Assembly (NCBI GenBank): GCA_963788935.1
Contig: CAWBIM010000016.1
Span: forward strand, 372,001-436,000
Length of the DNA stretch: 64,000 bases
Source: JAOPZW01 sp963788935
GTDB taxonomy: Bacteria > Actinomycetota > Thermoleophilia > Solirubrobacterales > Solirubrobacteraceae
Direction of reading: 5' to 3'
The notes under the pieces were generated by a model. The model was not told where the DNA came from. It was given only the letters and a program-made list of their open reading frames with translations, and did not search any database. Numbering within the stretch: position 1 is the first letter of the stretch; each line of letters opens with the position of its first letter. Positions 41,522 to 51,500 of the stretch are shown in pieces. The position numbers and the translations under genes are program-made.

Positions 41522-43663
41522 GCCGCCCCGAGGACACCGCGGCCCGCGAGGTCTGGCCGGGCCAGCCGTTCCCGCTCGGCGCGACCTGGGACGGCCGCGG
41601 CACGAACTTCTCGCTGTTCTCCGAGAACGCGACGCGCGTGACGCTCTGCCTCTTCGACGACCGACGACGTCGAGGAGACGCACGAGATCGTTGAGCGCAC
41701 GGCCCACATCTGGCACTGCTACGTGCCGGGCGTGCACCCCGGCCAGTGCTACGGCTACCGCGTGGACGGCGCCTACGACCCGTCGGCCGGGCACCGCTTC
41801 AACCCGAGCAAGCTGCTGATCGACCCGTACGCCAAGGCGATCGAGGGCCCGGTCCGCTGGGACGCGGCCAACGCGCTGCCCTACACCCCCGACGGCACGG
41901 AGAACGCGGACCTCGAGTCCGACGACGAGGACGACGCCGAGGCGATCCCGAAGTCGATCGTCGTCGACGAGGGCTTCGACTGGGAAGGCGACACGCCGCC
42001 GCGCACGCCGTGGAACGAGACGGTGATCTACGAGACGCACGTCAAGGGCTACACGATGCTCCACCCGGCCGTGCGCGAGGACCTGCGGGGCACCTACGCC
42101 GGCCTGGCCTCCGAGGAGGCGCTCGGCTACATGAAGCGGCTCGGGGTCACCGCGGTCGAGCTGCTGCCGATCCACCACATCGCCGACGAGAGCTTCCTGC
42201 ACGAGCGCGGCCTGACGAACTACTGGGGCTACAGCTCGATCGGCTACCTCGCGCCGCACGCGCACTACTCCGCCACCGGCACCACCGGCGAGCAGCTGCG
42301 CGAGTTCAAGGGCATGGTCAAGGCGCTGCACCGCGCGGGCATCGAGGTGATCCTCGACGTCGTCTACAACCACACCGCGGAGGGCAACCACCTCGGCCCG
42401 ATGCTCAGCTTCAAGGGCGTCGACAACGCGAGCTACTACCGGCTCATGCCCGACGACCGCCGGTTCTACATGGACTTCACCGGCACGGGCAACTCGCTGA
42501 ACGTCGTGCACCCGAGCGTCCTGCGGCTGATCATGGACTCGCTGCGCTACTGGGTCATCGAGTGCCACGTCGACGGCTTCCGCTTCGACCTCGCGAGCGC
42601 GCTGGCCCGCGAGCTGTACGACGTCGACCGCCTGAGCGCGTTCTTCGACGTCATCCACCAGGACCCGGTCCTCTCGCAGGTCAAGCTCATCGCCGAGCCG
42701 TGGGACGTCGGCCCGGGCGGCTACCAGGTCGGCAACTTCCCGGTGGGCTGGAGCGAGTGGAACGGGATCTACCGCGACGTCGTGCGCGACTTCTGGCGCG
42801 GGCAGGCGAGCGTCGGCGAGTTCGCGTCGCGCTTCACCGGCTCGAGCGACCTCTACGAGTCCGACGGGCGCCAGCCGTTCGCCTCGATCAACTTCATCAC
42901 CGCCCACGACGGCTTCACGCTGCGCGACCTCGTCTCCTACAACGAGAAGCACAACGAGGCCAACCTCGAGGACAACCGCGACGGCACCGACGACAACCGC
43001 TCGTGGAACTGCGGCGTCGAGGGCGAGACCGACGACCCCGAGGTCAACGCGCTGCGCGCGCGCCAGATGCGCAACTTCCTCGCGACGCTGTTCCTGTCGC
43101 AGGGCGTGCCGATGCTGCTCGGCGGCGACGAGCTGGGCCGCACCCAGGGCGGCAACAACAACGCCTGGTGCCAGGACAACGAGATCTCCTGGTACGAGTG
43201 GGGCCTGCGCGGCCCGCAGGCCGAGCTCTACGACTTCACCCAGCGCCTGATCGCCCTGCGCCGCGAGCATCCCGTGTTCCGGCGCGGCAAGTTCCTCGCC
43301 GGGCGCGAGCAGGAGGGCTCGGGCCTGCCCGACGTGTGGTGGTTCCGGCCCGACGGCCGGCGCATGACCCAGCGCGACTGGGAGCAGCAGCCGCACGTGC
43401 TCGGCGTGTTCCTCAACGGCCAGGAGATCGCCGACCGCACGGCGCAGGGCGGCCAGATCGAGGACGACTCGTTCCTGCTGCTGTTCAACGCGGGCCACGA
43501 GGACGTGACGTTCACGATCCCGACGCGCCGCTTCGGGGCCGAGTGGACGCACGAGTTCTGCACGTACGACCAGAGCCTCGAGCCCGACGCGGACCGCTTC
43601 CCGGCCCGCGGCGAGCTGTGCGTCCGCTCGCGCTCGACGAAGCTCCTGCGGCGGGTCGCGTGA
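41518..43663 (+). CDS. glgX: Glycogen debranching enzyme (isoamylase type), frame broken once
   Basis: A GH13 alpha-1,6-glucosidase (TreX/GlgX) that debranches glycogen to give linear substrate for TreY. N-terminal PFPLGATWDGRGTNFSLFSENA is the CBM48 signature; VYNHTAEGNHLGP, GFRFDLASALAR (nucleophile, about residue 357), LIAEPWDVGPGGYQVGNFP and FITAHDGFTLRDLVSYNEKHNEAN are diagnostic of the family. An extra C at about 41662 breaks CLFDD from the following HEIVERTAHIW; correction gives 714 residues. Its stop overlaps the treY GTG. In Sulfolobus and actinobacteria, treX-treY-treZ operons make trehalose from glycogen. Confidence 0.92.
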
Positions 43664-45665
43664 GGGCGACCTACCGGCTGCAGCTCACCCCCGAGCTCGA
43701 CTTCGCCGCGGTCGCCGAGCTCGTCCCGTACCTGCGCGACCTCGGCATCTCGCACCTGTACCTCTCGCCCTCGCTGCAGGCGCGGCACGGCTCGACGCAC
43801 GGCTACGACGTCGTCGACCCGACGCGCGTGTCGGACGCGCTCGGCGGCGAGGCCGGCCTGCGGGCGCTGCGCGAGCGCGGGCCTCGAGATCGTGCTCGAC
43901 ATCGTCCCCAACCACATGGGGGTCTCGGACGAGAACCGCTGGTGGGCCGACGAGGAGCTGCGCGCGAAGTTCTTCGACTGGGACCCGAAGGACGGCTGGT
44001 ACCGGCGCTTCTTCGACATCGACGACCTCGCCGCGGTGCGGGTCGAGGATCCCGAGGTCTTCGCCGTGACCCACGGGAAGGTCCTCGAGCTCGTGCGCGA
44101 CGGCGTGATCGCCGGCCTGCGGATCGACCATCCCGACGGCCTCGCCGACCCGGCCGGCTACCTGCGCCGCCTGGCCGACGCCGGCGCGGAGCACGTCTGG
44201 GTGGAGAAGATCCTCCACACCGGCGAGGCCCTGCGCGACTGGCCGGTCGAGGGCACCGTCGGCTACGAGTTCCTCAACGACGCGACGGCGCTGTTCGTCG
44301 ACCCGGCCGGCGAGGCCGAGCTGACCGACCTCTTCGCCGAGCTGACGGGCGAGACGCGGGCGTTCGCCGAGGTCGCGCTGGAGGCCCAGGTCCAGCAGGC
44401 CACGACGACGTTCGCGCGCGAGGTCGCCCGCCTGCGCTCGCTGCTCGACGAGCCCGGCCTCGCCGACGCGCTCGCCGCGCTGCCGGTCTACCGCACGTAC
44501 GTCGAGCCGTGGTCGGGGCGGGTCGAGGACGACGACGTGGCCGCGGTCGAGCGAGGCCGAGATCGCCGGGCGCCTGCGCGACGCGCTGCTGCTGCGCGAG
44601 CGCGGCCACGACGAGTTCGTCACCCGCTTCCAGCAGACCTCGCCGCCGGTGACCGCGAAGGGGATCGAGGACACCGCCTTCTACCGCTACAACCGGCTGG
44701 TCGCGCTCAACGAGGTGGGCGGGGATCCGGGCCGCTTCGGGCTGAGCGTCCAGGAGTTCCACGCCGCGAACGCGGTCCGCGCCGAGCGCTTCCCGCGCGG
44801 CCTGCTCGTCACCCAGACCCATGACACGAAGCGCTCGGGCGACGTCCGCGCGCGGATCGGCGCGCTCGCCGGGATGGCGGCGGAGTGGCGCGAGCAGGTG
44901 CTGCGCTGGCGCGACCTCAACGCGCCGCTGCGGGCCGACGGCGCCCCCGACGCCAACGAGGAGTACCTGATCTACCAGACGCTCGTCGGCGCCTGGCCGA
45001 TCGCGGCCGACCGCCTCGAGGCGTACCTCGAGAAGGCGCTGCGCGAGGCCAAGCGCAACACGAGCTGGGTCGAGCAGGACCACGACTGGGAGGCGCGGGT
45101 GCAGCGCTTCGCCGTCGCCCTCCTCGACCACAAGCCGTTCCTCGCCGCCTTCGAGCCGTTCGCGGCGCGGGTCGCCGAGGAGGGGCGGCGCAGCGCGCTC
45201 GGCCAGCTCCTGCTCAAGCTCACCGTCCCGGGCGTCGCCGACGTCTACCAGGGCGACGAGCTCGAGGCCCTCAGCCTCGTCGACCCCGACAACCGCCGGC
45301 CGGTGGACTGGGACCGCCGCCGCGCGGCCCTCGACGCACTGCGCGGCGGCGCGGCGCCCACCGACGAGACGATGAAGCTCTTCCTCATCTGGAAGGCGCT
45401 GGACCTGCGCGGCCGCCGCGAAGCCGCGTTCGCCGGCTCCTACGAGCCGCTCGACGCCGGCCCCGACGTCTGCGCCTACGGCCGCGGCGGCGAGGTCCTC
45501 GTCGTCGTGCCCGTCCGGCCGGGCGCGGCGGCCGGGGCGACGCTCCGGGGCGCCGGCGGGCGCTGGCGTGACGTGCTCGGCGGCGCCGAGCGCGATGTCG
45601 GCGACGAGGCCGCGGTGGCCGACCTCGTCGCCGGATTCGGCCTGGCGCTGCTCGAGCGCGCCTGA
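43660..45665 (+). CDS. treY: Malto-oligosyltrehalose synthase, frame broken twice
   Basis: TreY isomerises the reducing end of malto-oligosaccharides to a trehalosyl unit. Motifs: TYRLQLTPELDFAAV start, GISHLYLSPSLQARHGSTHGYDVVDP, LDIVPNHMGVSDENRWW, RRFFDIDDLAAVRVEDPEVF, GLRIDHPDGLADP (nucleophile Asp about 156) and PPVTAKGIEDTAFYRYNRL, all specific to TreY. Extra C residues near 43885 and 44552 split it into three frames; corrected length is 667 residues, shorter than the common 720-800 because the loop between the second and third conserved regions is reduced. Last gene of the treZ operon; it meets an aldo-keto reductase gene tail to tail. Confidence 0.92.
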
Positions 45666-45674
45666 GCCCGCGGC

Positions 45675-46559
45675 TCAGCGCGTCGGGTGCCCGGCCTCCT
45701 CCACCGCGGCGAGCCGCTCGAGGTCCTCGGCGTCGAGCCCGAGGTCGCCGGCGGCGAGGTTCTCCTCGAGGTGGGCGACCGACGTCGTGCCCGGGATGAG
45801 CAGGATCCGCTCGTGGCGGTGAAGCAGCCAGGCGAGCGCGATCTGCGTCGGCTTCGCGCCGTGCTTCTCGGCCACGGCGGCGATCGCGGGGTCGTCGGCC
45901 AGCGTCTGCGGCCCGCCCGTGAACGCCGAGCCGAGCGGGAAGAACGGCACGAACGCGACGTCGTGCTCGACAGCGAGGTCGAGCACGGCCTCGCCCGAGC
46001 GGTCGAGGATGCTGTAGGCGTTCTGGACCTCGGCGACGTCGACGAGCCCGAGGGCGCGCTCGAGCCCCGCGACGGTCACGTTCGAGACCCCGATGAGGTC
46101 GAGCTTGCCCTCGCGGCGGAGGTCCTCGAGCGCGCCGAGCTGCTCGGGCTCGGGCTCACCCGGGGCGCCGTCGTCGCCCATGACGCGCAGGTTCACGAGG
46201 TCCATGCGCTCCACGCCCAGCGAGCGCAGGTTGGCCTCGACGCCGGCCCGCAGCTCCGCGGGCGACAGCGCGGGCAGCCACGCGCCCGCGTCGTCGCGGC
46301 GCGCGCCGACCTTCGTGACGAGCTTCAGGTCGTCCGGGTAGGGGTGAAGCGCCTCGCGGATGAGGTCGTTGACGACGTCCGGGCCGTAGTACTGCGACGT
46401 GTCGATGTGGTCGACGCCGAGCTCGACGGCGCGGCGGAGGACGGCGCGGGCGGCGTCGGGGTCGCGGGGCGGCCCGAAGACGCCCGGGCCGGCGAGCTGC
46501 ATCGCGCCGAAGCCGATCCGGCGCACGGGCTTGTTCCCGAGGAAGGAGGTCGTGGTCAT
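45675..46559 (-). CDS. Aldo-keto reductase
   Basis: A 294-residue NADPH-dependent oxidoreductase with the (beta/alpha)8 AKR fold. The catalytic tetrad is visible: Asp and Tyr in GVDHIDTSQYYG, Lys in KLVTKVGARR, while the usual His position is near MDLVNLRVMGD, where Asn occupies the site, as in some AKR subfamilies. LIGVSNVTVAGLERAL, VQNAYSILDR and IPGTTSVAHLEENLAA complete the cofactor site. It faces a divergent MmyB-type regulator, a very common pair in actinobacteria, so it is likely regulated by that protein. Substrate unknown. Confidence 0.88.
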   Translation of the reverse strand: MTTTSFLGNKPVRRIGFGAMQLAGPGVFGPPRDPDAARAVLRRAVELGVDHIDTSQYYGPDVVNDLIREALHPYPDDLKLVTKVGARRDDAGAWLPALSPAELRAGVEANLRSLGVERMDLVNLRVMGDDGAPGEPEPEQLGALEDLRREGKLDLIGVSNVTVAGLERALGLVDVAEVQNAYSILDRSGEAVLDLAVEHDVAFVPFFPLGSAFTGGPQTLADDPAIAAVAEKHGAKPTQIALAWLLHRHERILLIPGTTSVAHLEENLAAGDLGLDAEDLERLAAVEEAGHPTR

Positions 46560-46610
46560 GGCTTGGCAGACTGGAGGAGGGCCGCCGCCCCCACAAGAAG
46601 AGGCTTCATC

Positions 46611-47447
46611 CTGGGACTCGCACCACCACCCACACGCCGCGAGCAGCTCGCGGGCTTCCTGCGCCACCGCCGCGAGCACACGCGCCCCGAGAGCGTGGGG
46701 CTCAGCGCGGACGGCCGGCGCCGGACGCCGGGCCTGCGGCGCGAGGAGGTCTCGCAGCTCGCCGGGGTCGGGCTGTCCTGGTACACCTGGCTCGAGCAGG
46801 GCCGCGACATCACGCCGTCGGCGGGCGTCCTCGACGCGCTCGCGCGCGTGCTCGCGCTCGACGCCGCCGAGCGCGCCCACCTCTTCGACCTCGCCGGCGT
46901 GGCGCTCCCGACGTCGGCCGAGCCGTACCCGACGGTCGCGCCCGCCGAGCTGCGCGACATCGTGGTCGGCTTCGAGCCCAACCCGGCCTACCTGCTCGGC
47001 CCGCGCTGCGACGTGCTCCTGTGGAACACCGCGGCGCGGACGCTCCTCGGCCCGCCCTCGGCCGCCCCGGACGGCGTCACGAACATGCTGTGGTGGATGT
47101 TCACCGCCCCCGGCCCGCACGCCGGGACGTGGGAGGCCACCGGCCGCCGGACGCTCGCGCGCTTCCGCTCCGAGCACGCGCGGCGCTACGACGACCCGCG
47201 CTTCCGCGCGCTGATCGAGGCGCTGCTCGACACGAGCGAGCGCTTCCGCGAGCTGTGGCCGCGCCACGAGGTCCTCGATGCGCAGCTCGGCACGAAGGTC
47301 ATCGAGCACCCGGAGCTCGGGCGCCTGACCGTCCATCACCTGCAGTCGATCCCGACGAGCCATCCCGACCTGCGCCTGACGCAGTTCGTCCCCGCCGACG
47401 CGGCGACGCGGGCCGCGCTCGCGGCCGCGGCGCCGCCCGCGCGCTGA
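46611..47447 (+). CDS. XRE-family regulator with MmyB-like ligand-binding domain
   Basis: A regulator of about 278 residues. The HTH is GLRREEVSQLAGVGLSWYTWLEQGRDITPS (about residues 35-65), the standard start of the MmyB group; the C-terminal domain VGFEPNPAYLLGPRCDVLLWNTAARTLLG through NMLWWMFTAP and LTVHHLQSIPTSHPDLRL is the MmyB-like, PAS-fold ligand domain thought to bind fatty acids or small ligands. No ATG or GTG opens the conserved N-terminus; CTG 46611 is used here as an approximate start. Divergent from the aldo-keto reductase, its probable target. Confidence 0.8.
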   Translation: MGLAPPPTRREQLAGFLRHRREHTRPESVGLSADGRRRTPGLRREEVSQLAGVGLSWYTWLEQGRDITPSAGVLDALARVLALDAAERAHLFDLAGVALPTSAEPYPTVAPAELRDIVVGFEPNPAYLLGPRCDVLLWNTAARTLLGPPSAAPDGVTNMLWWMFTAPGPHAGTWEATGRRTLARFRSEHARRYDDPRFRALIEALLDTSERFRELWPRHEVLDAQLGTKVIEHPELGRLTVHHLQSIPTSHPDLRLTQFVPADAATRAALAAAAPPAR

Positions 47448-47465
47448 GCGCACCTCGCGCCGCCC

Positions 47466-48687
47466 GTGCCCCGTCGCGTGCTGATGCTCTCCTGGGAGTA
47501 CCCGCCGGTCGTCGCGGGCGGCCTGGGGCGCCACGTGTGCGCGCTGGCGGAGCACCTCGCCGCCGCGGGCGACGCGGTCGACGTCGTCACCCGCGGGCGC
47601 GACACCGACCCCGCGGCCGAGATCCGCGGCGGCGTCCGCGTGCACCGGCTCGCCGCGCCGCCGATGCCGCACGACCTCGACGCCTTCCTCGCGTGGGTCG
47701 ACGCGCTGAACGCGCGCATGGTCGCGGCGGCGGCGACGCTCGCCGGCCCGGGCGCGCCCGACGTGGTCCACGGGCACGACTGGCTCGTCGCCGCGGCCGC
47801 GGCGGCCCTCGCCGACCGCCTCGGGGCGCCGTACCTGACGACGATCCACGCGACCGAGTCCGGCCGCCACGACGGCCGCGTCGCCCACCATCCGCAGGCG
47901 CACGTCCACGCGGCCGAGACGTGGATGGCCCGCCGGGCCGACGGCGTCGTCGTGTGCAGCGCGTTCATGCGCGGCCACGTCGCCGAGGTGTTCGGGCTCG
48001 CCGCGGCCGCGGTCACGGTGATCCCCAACGGCGTGCCGCGCCCCGCGCCCGCTGCGGCCCCTCGACCTCGCGGCGGTGCGCGCCGCCCACGCCGACCCCG
48101 ACGAGCGGCTCGTCCTGCTCAGCGGCCGCCTCGTGTACGAGAAGGGCTTCCAGGTCGCGCTCGCGGCGCTCCCGGCCGTGATCCGCCGCGTCGGGCGGGT
48201 GCGCTTCGTCGTGGCCGGCGCCGGCCCGCACGAGGCCGAGTTGCGCGCGCAGGCCCGCGCGCTCGGGCTCGACGCCCACGGCGCGTTCCTCGGCTGGGTC
48301 GGGGACGAGCGCCTGGACGCGCTGTACCGGGTCGCCGACGCGTGCGTCGTGCCCTCGCTCTACGAGCCGTTCGGCCTCGTCGCGCTCGAGGCGATGGCGG
48401 CCGGGTGCCCCTGCGTCGTCGCCGACACCGGCGGTCTGCGCGAGATCGTGCCCGACGACGTCGGGCTGCGCGTGCGCCCGCGCGACCCGCGCGCGCTGGC
48501 CGCCGCGCTGACGCTCGTGCTCTCCAACCCGGCCGTCCGCCTGCGCCTGGCCGCGGCGGCTCGGGCCCACGCCCGGCGCTTCGACTGGGGCGACGTGGCC
48601 CGCCGGACGGGCGCGGTGTACGACGGCCTGGTCGCGGCGCCGACCCCTCCGCGGGCGACGCGCCGGGAAGCCGCGGCGCGGCGGTAG
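47466..48687 (+). CDS. GT4 glycosyltransferase, glycogen-synthase-like, frame broken once
   Basis: A GT-B fold retaining transferase, 406 residues after removing one C near 48060. The N-terminal domain begins VLMLSWEYPPVVAGGLGRHV, followed by VVHGHDWLVAAAA and VIPNGV; the C-terminal nucleotide-sugar domain has GRLVYEKGFQVAL and the EX7E element PSLYEPFGLVALEAMAAGCP. Closest recognisable relatives are actinobacterial alpha-1,4-glucosyltransferases acting in glycogen, maltose-1-phosphate (GlgM) or methylglucose-polysaccharide synthesis; with GlgE encoded in this window, a role in alpha-glucan synthesis is likely, but which donor and acceptor are used is not decided by sequence. Confidence 0.8.
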
Positions 48688-48690
48688 CCT
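48685..48690 (+). promoter_or_regulatory. -10 element (TAGCCT) of a leaderless promoter
   Basis: TAGCCT overlaps the stop codon of the glycosyltransferase and ends six bases before the GTG at 48697; no ribosome binding site. Confidence 0.45.
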
Positions 48691-48696
48691 GCGCGC

Positions 48697-49641
48697 GTGC
48701 CCGAGTTGCTGCTGGTCTCGACGACACAGGGATTCGACGCCCGCGACCTCGTGCGCGCCATGGAGCGCCAGGCCCCCGAGGGCGTGACGATCCGCTCGGC
48801 GCCCGGGCTGCTGGCCCCGCGGCGCGAGGGCGACGGGCTCGTGCGCGACGCCGCTCGCGCCCGCGGCGCGACGGTCGTCGTCGTCGCCCCCGGCGGACCC
48901 GACCTCGCCAGCCACGCGCTGCTCACCGTCGAGGGCGCGCGGTCGGTCGGCCTCCCCGTCGCGGCCGTCGTCGTCGCCGGCCCGGGCGGCGCCGACCAGC
49001 GCGCCGTCCTGCGCGAGCACGCGGGCGCGGCCGACGTCGTCGAGCTGCCCGACCCGCTCGCGCCGTCGGGCGCGGTCGCGGCCTGGCCGCTGTCGACCTG
49101 GGCCGTCGCCGAGCCGGACACCGCCGGTGCGACGGGGGGCGATGTCGCGCTCGCGCCGTACTCGGCGTGGGAGCCGCGGCCGGTGCCCGACCCGCGCGCG
49201 GCCGGGCGCGGCGCCATCGACCCGGTGCTCGCCGAGATCGTCGCCGCCGAGGGCCCGATCCTCGCCTCGCGCGCGTACGCCCTCTACAACAAGGCCTCGG
49301 GCGGCAAGAAGCTGACCTCGATCGCCCGCGCGCCGCTGTCGTCGGCCGCGTACCGCCTGCGGATGGCCGGCCGGGTCGAGATCGTGCGCGCCGAGGAGGG
49401 CGCGCAGGGCGAGGAGGTCCTGCGCCCGACCGGCAGCCCGCCGGTCCGCGTGCGCGAGCTCGGGCCGCGCAGCCTCGACGAGGTCCCGCTCGACGAGGTC
49501 GCCGAGCTGATGGAGCGCCTGACGATCGCCGGGGCCGACGATCTCAAGCGCGCGGTGCTCGACGCCTACGGCCTCGTCCGCCTGACCGCGAAGGCCGACG
49601 AGTACCTCGAACGGGCGCTCGACCTGGCCGGCTCGGCGTAG
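48697..49641 (+). CDS. BioD-like protein lacking the P-loop, with an extra C-terminal domain
   Basis: A 314-residue protein of unknown role. Residues about 40-115 resemble the second half of dethiobiotin synthetase-type ATPases (GATVVVVAPGGPDLASHALL then TVEGARSVGLPVAAVV), but where the P-loop should be the sequence is STTQGFDARDLVRAME, so nucleotide binding in the usual way is doubtful. Residues about 180-245 (LAEIVAAEGPILASRAYALY) look like the small winged-helix-type domain (DUF3320-like) found at the ends of some helicase-related proteins. The combination is not one I recognise. Leaderless GTG start supported by TAGCCT. Confidence 0.6.
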   Translation: MPELLLVSTTQGFDARDLVRAMERQAPEGVTIRSAPGLLAPRREGDGLVRDAARARGATVVVVAPGGPDLASHALLTVEGARSVGLPVAAVVVAGPGGADQRAVLREHAGAADVVELPDPLAPSGAVAAWPLSTWAVAEPDTAGATGGDVALAPYSAWEPRPVPDPRAAGRGAIDPVLAEIVAAEGPILASRAYALYNKASGGKKLTSIARAPLSSAAYRLRMAGRVEIVRAEEGAQGEEVLRPTGSPPVRVRELGPRSLDEVPLDEVAELMERLTIAGADDLKRAVLDAYGLVRLTAKADEYLERALDLAGSA

Positions 49642-49644
49642 ACT
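49639..49644 (+). promoter_or_regulatory. -10 element (TAGACT) of a leaderless promoter
   Basis: TAGACT overlaps the stop codon of the upstream gene and ends seven bases before the GTG at 49652. Confidence 0.45.
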
Positions 49645-49651
49645 CGGCCGC

Positions 49652-50065
49652 GTGTCCGGCGACGACCGTCGCGTGCTGCTCGCCCTCGCCGACGAGGGGC
49701 TCGATCTGCAGCGCGAGGGCGAGGCGGTCATGGCCGAGGTGCGCGCCGAGGGCGAGCTCGGCGAGCTCTCCGTCCGCGGCGGCCCGCTGATCTCGCGCTT
49801 CGCGGCGATGCGCCGCGAGCTGCCGTCGTGCGAGGACCCGCGGCTGCGCAGCGCGGCGGAGATCCTCGACATGGTCTTCGCCAACCACGCGCTCGCGCTC
49901 CACGCCGGCCTCGACCTGCTCGCGGTGAGCTGGCGCTCGGAGCGGATGCGCGACGAGCTCCACCGCCTCGACGGGCTCGGCCGCCCCGCCGTGTGGCTGC
50001 AGACGATCCGCGACGAGCTCGCCGAGGACCACGCGGCGCCGCTCGCCCCGGGCCCGGATCGTTGA
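49652..50065 (+). CDS. Conserved-looking helical protein of unknown function
   Basis: A 137-residue protein with no membrane segment, signal peptide or recognised motif. It is rich in Glu, Arg, Leu and Ala with a heptad-like pattern (LALADEGLDLQREGEAVMAEV, then RFAAMRRELP) and is predicted to be mostly helical. Only one cysteine (SCEDPRL) is present. It starts at a GTG seven bases after TAGACT, so it is probably transcribed separately. No functional assignment is made; codon usage matches its neighbours, which supports it being a real gene. Confidence 0.55.
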   Translation: MSGDDRRVLLALADEGLDLQREGEAVMAEVRAEGELGELSVRGGPLISRFAAMRRELPSCEDPRLRSAAEILDMVFANHALALHAGLDLLAVSWRSERMRDELHRLDGLGRPAVWLQTIRDELAEDHAAPLAPGPDR

Positions 50066-50119
50066 GCGCTGCTTCCAGGTCCGCCCGCGAACGGTGCGGG
50101 CGGCGCCGAGCGGACGACC

Positions 50120-51262
50120 TCAGGTGTCGCGGAGAATCCAGAAGAGCGTCGCGTCGCTCTCGCCGAGGTTGCGCCACCCGAGCACGGCGCTGCGTTCGGC
50201 GAGCAGCGTCTCCCCGCGGCGCAGGACGGGCCGCCCGCTGTCGAGCAGCACCTGCACGAGGCCGCCGACCACCGCGACGAGCTCGACGCCCTTGTGGGCG
50301 AGGTGCGGCGTCGCCTGCTGGCGCGGCGCGAGCGTCAGCAGGTAGGCGCGCAGCCCGACCTGGCGGTCGTCGATCAGCGCCAGCGGCCGGCCGTCGGTGC
50401 GCCGCCGCGGGTCGTGGCGGCGGGCGAGGCGGTAGCCGGGGTGCACGTCGCCGCGCAGCAGCTCGTCGAGCGTGAGGTCGAGCTTCGTGCACGCGTCGAG
50501 GAGCGTCTCGAGCGAGAGGCCCCGGCGGCCGCGCTCGGCCTGCGAGACGGCGCTGGGGGAGATGCCGAGCAGCCGCGCGAGATCGGACTGGCTGAGGTTG
50601 CGCTGCGTGCGCACGGCCCGCAGCGCGGTGCCCAGGCGGGCGGCCGCGGGCGCGGCCTCGAGCACGGGGCGCCCGTCCTCGACGCGCATCCGGAAGACGC
50701 TGCCCTCGACGCCGGGGCCGCGCGCCTCGGCCTTCGCGATCCGCAGCCGGTCCTCGCTCAGGGCGAACACGCACTGCGTCACCTCGGCGATCTCCCGCCG
50801 CAGCGTCGCGAGCGCGGCGCCGTGGCCGACGGACCAGTACGCGATCGCGCCGACCTCGAGCAGGTGCGGGCAGCACCGCACGAAGAACGCCCGCGCGGTG
50901 TCCGTGCCCCAGCGCGCGGCCATCGCGTCGAGCGGGTCGAAGAGCAGCACGCTGCGCTCGGCGCGGTCGCAGCGCTCGGAGATCGCCTGCAGCAGCGGGG
51001 CCGGCCGCCCGAGGCCGCCGGTGGCCCGGGCGTCGACGACCGCGAAGCCGGGATACGCGGCCGCGACCTCCTCGGGCGAGCGGGTGAGCGAGACGTAGAG
51101 CGCGAGGTCGTAGCTGTCGCGGTGTTCGGCGAGGGCGGCGAAGAACGGCACGACCGTGCGCTCCTCCTCGGCCTCCCAGACGACGTTGTCGCCCCAGTAG
51201 AGGCCGTCGAGGGCCGCGTCGAGCGGGGCCACGCCGGTGGTGGCGGCGCCGTCGTCGCTCAT
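50120..51262 (-). CDS. Three-domain regulator: RecA/KaiC-like domain, XRE HTH, cupin
   Basis: A 380-residue protein. Residues 1 to about 190 look like a RecA-superfamily domain of the KaiC/RadA type: it opens PLDAALDGLYWGDNVVW, has a Walker-B-like strand RSVLLFDPLDAM, but the Walker A loop is degenerate (EAEEERTVV, no GKT). Then an XRE helix-turn-helix (LSQSDLARLLGISPSAVSQAERG, about 225-250) and a C-terminal cupin (LAPRQQATPHLAHKGVELVAVVGG, about 305-380). It is divergent from the MetE-like gene and is the natural candidate for its regulator. An ATG 66 bases upstream in frame could extend the N-terminus by 22 residues. Confidence 0.8.
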   Translation of the reverse strand: MSDDGAATTGVAPLDAALDGLYWGDNVVWEAEEERTVVPFFAALAEHRDSYDLALYVSLTRSPEEVAAAYPGFAVVDARATGGLGRPAPLLQAISERCDRAERSVLLFDPLDAMAARWGTDTARAFFVRCCPHLLEVGAIAYWSVGHGAALATLRREIAEVTQCVFALSEDRLRIAKAEARGPGVEGSVFRMRVEDGRPVLEAAPAAARLGTALRAVRTQRNLSQSDLARLLGISPSAVSQAERGRRGLSLETLLDACTKLDLTLDELLRGDVHPGYRLARRHDPRRRTDGRPLALIDDRQVGLRAYLLTLAPRQQATPHLAHKGVELVAVVGGLVQVLLDSGRPVLRRGETLLAERSAVLGWRNLGESDATLFWILRDT

Positions 51263-51391
51263 GGCGAGACGCGGAAGGTCCGGAAGCGCTGCTTCATCTT
51301 CGTCGCGCCCCTGTGCGCGGTGCTTCATGGTACGCCGGCATGGGCGGGGGAGGCCGGGGTCGCCGCGCGGCGCCGGGGCGGTCCGCCGCGG

Positions 51392-51419
51392 TTGACTTCT
51401 CCGCTGGGCGTAGTACGTT
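51392..51419 (+). promoter_or_regulatory. Promoter of the MetE-like gene (TTGACT-N16-TACGTT)
   Basis: The best sigma-70-type promoter in the window: TTGACT at 51392-51397 and TACGTT at 51414-51419. It predicts a leader of about 75 bases before the ATG at 51501, with nested short inverted repeats (GGGAG/CTCCC, AGAC/GTCT, CGGTC/GACCG) and a GAGGAGAGAG ribosome binding site. The remainder of the 238-base divergent region (51263-51391) shows no other clear element. Confidence 0.6.
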
Positions 51420-51500
51420 CGCACTCGCGGAGGGAGACCGGTCAGTCTCATGCTCCCGGCAGCCCTCCCGGACCGTTTCCCGGCAAGAGGAGAGAGAGCC

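Noticed and set aside
51420..51500. SAM or cobalamin riboswitch before the MetE-like gene
   Set aside because: The leader is only about 75 bases and lacks the conserved cores of these classes; kept only as a possible structured leader.
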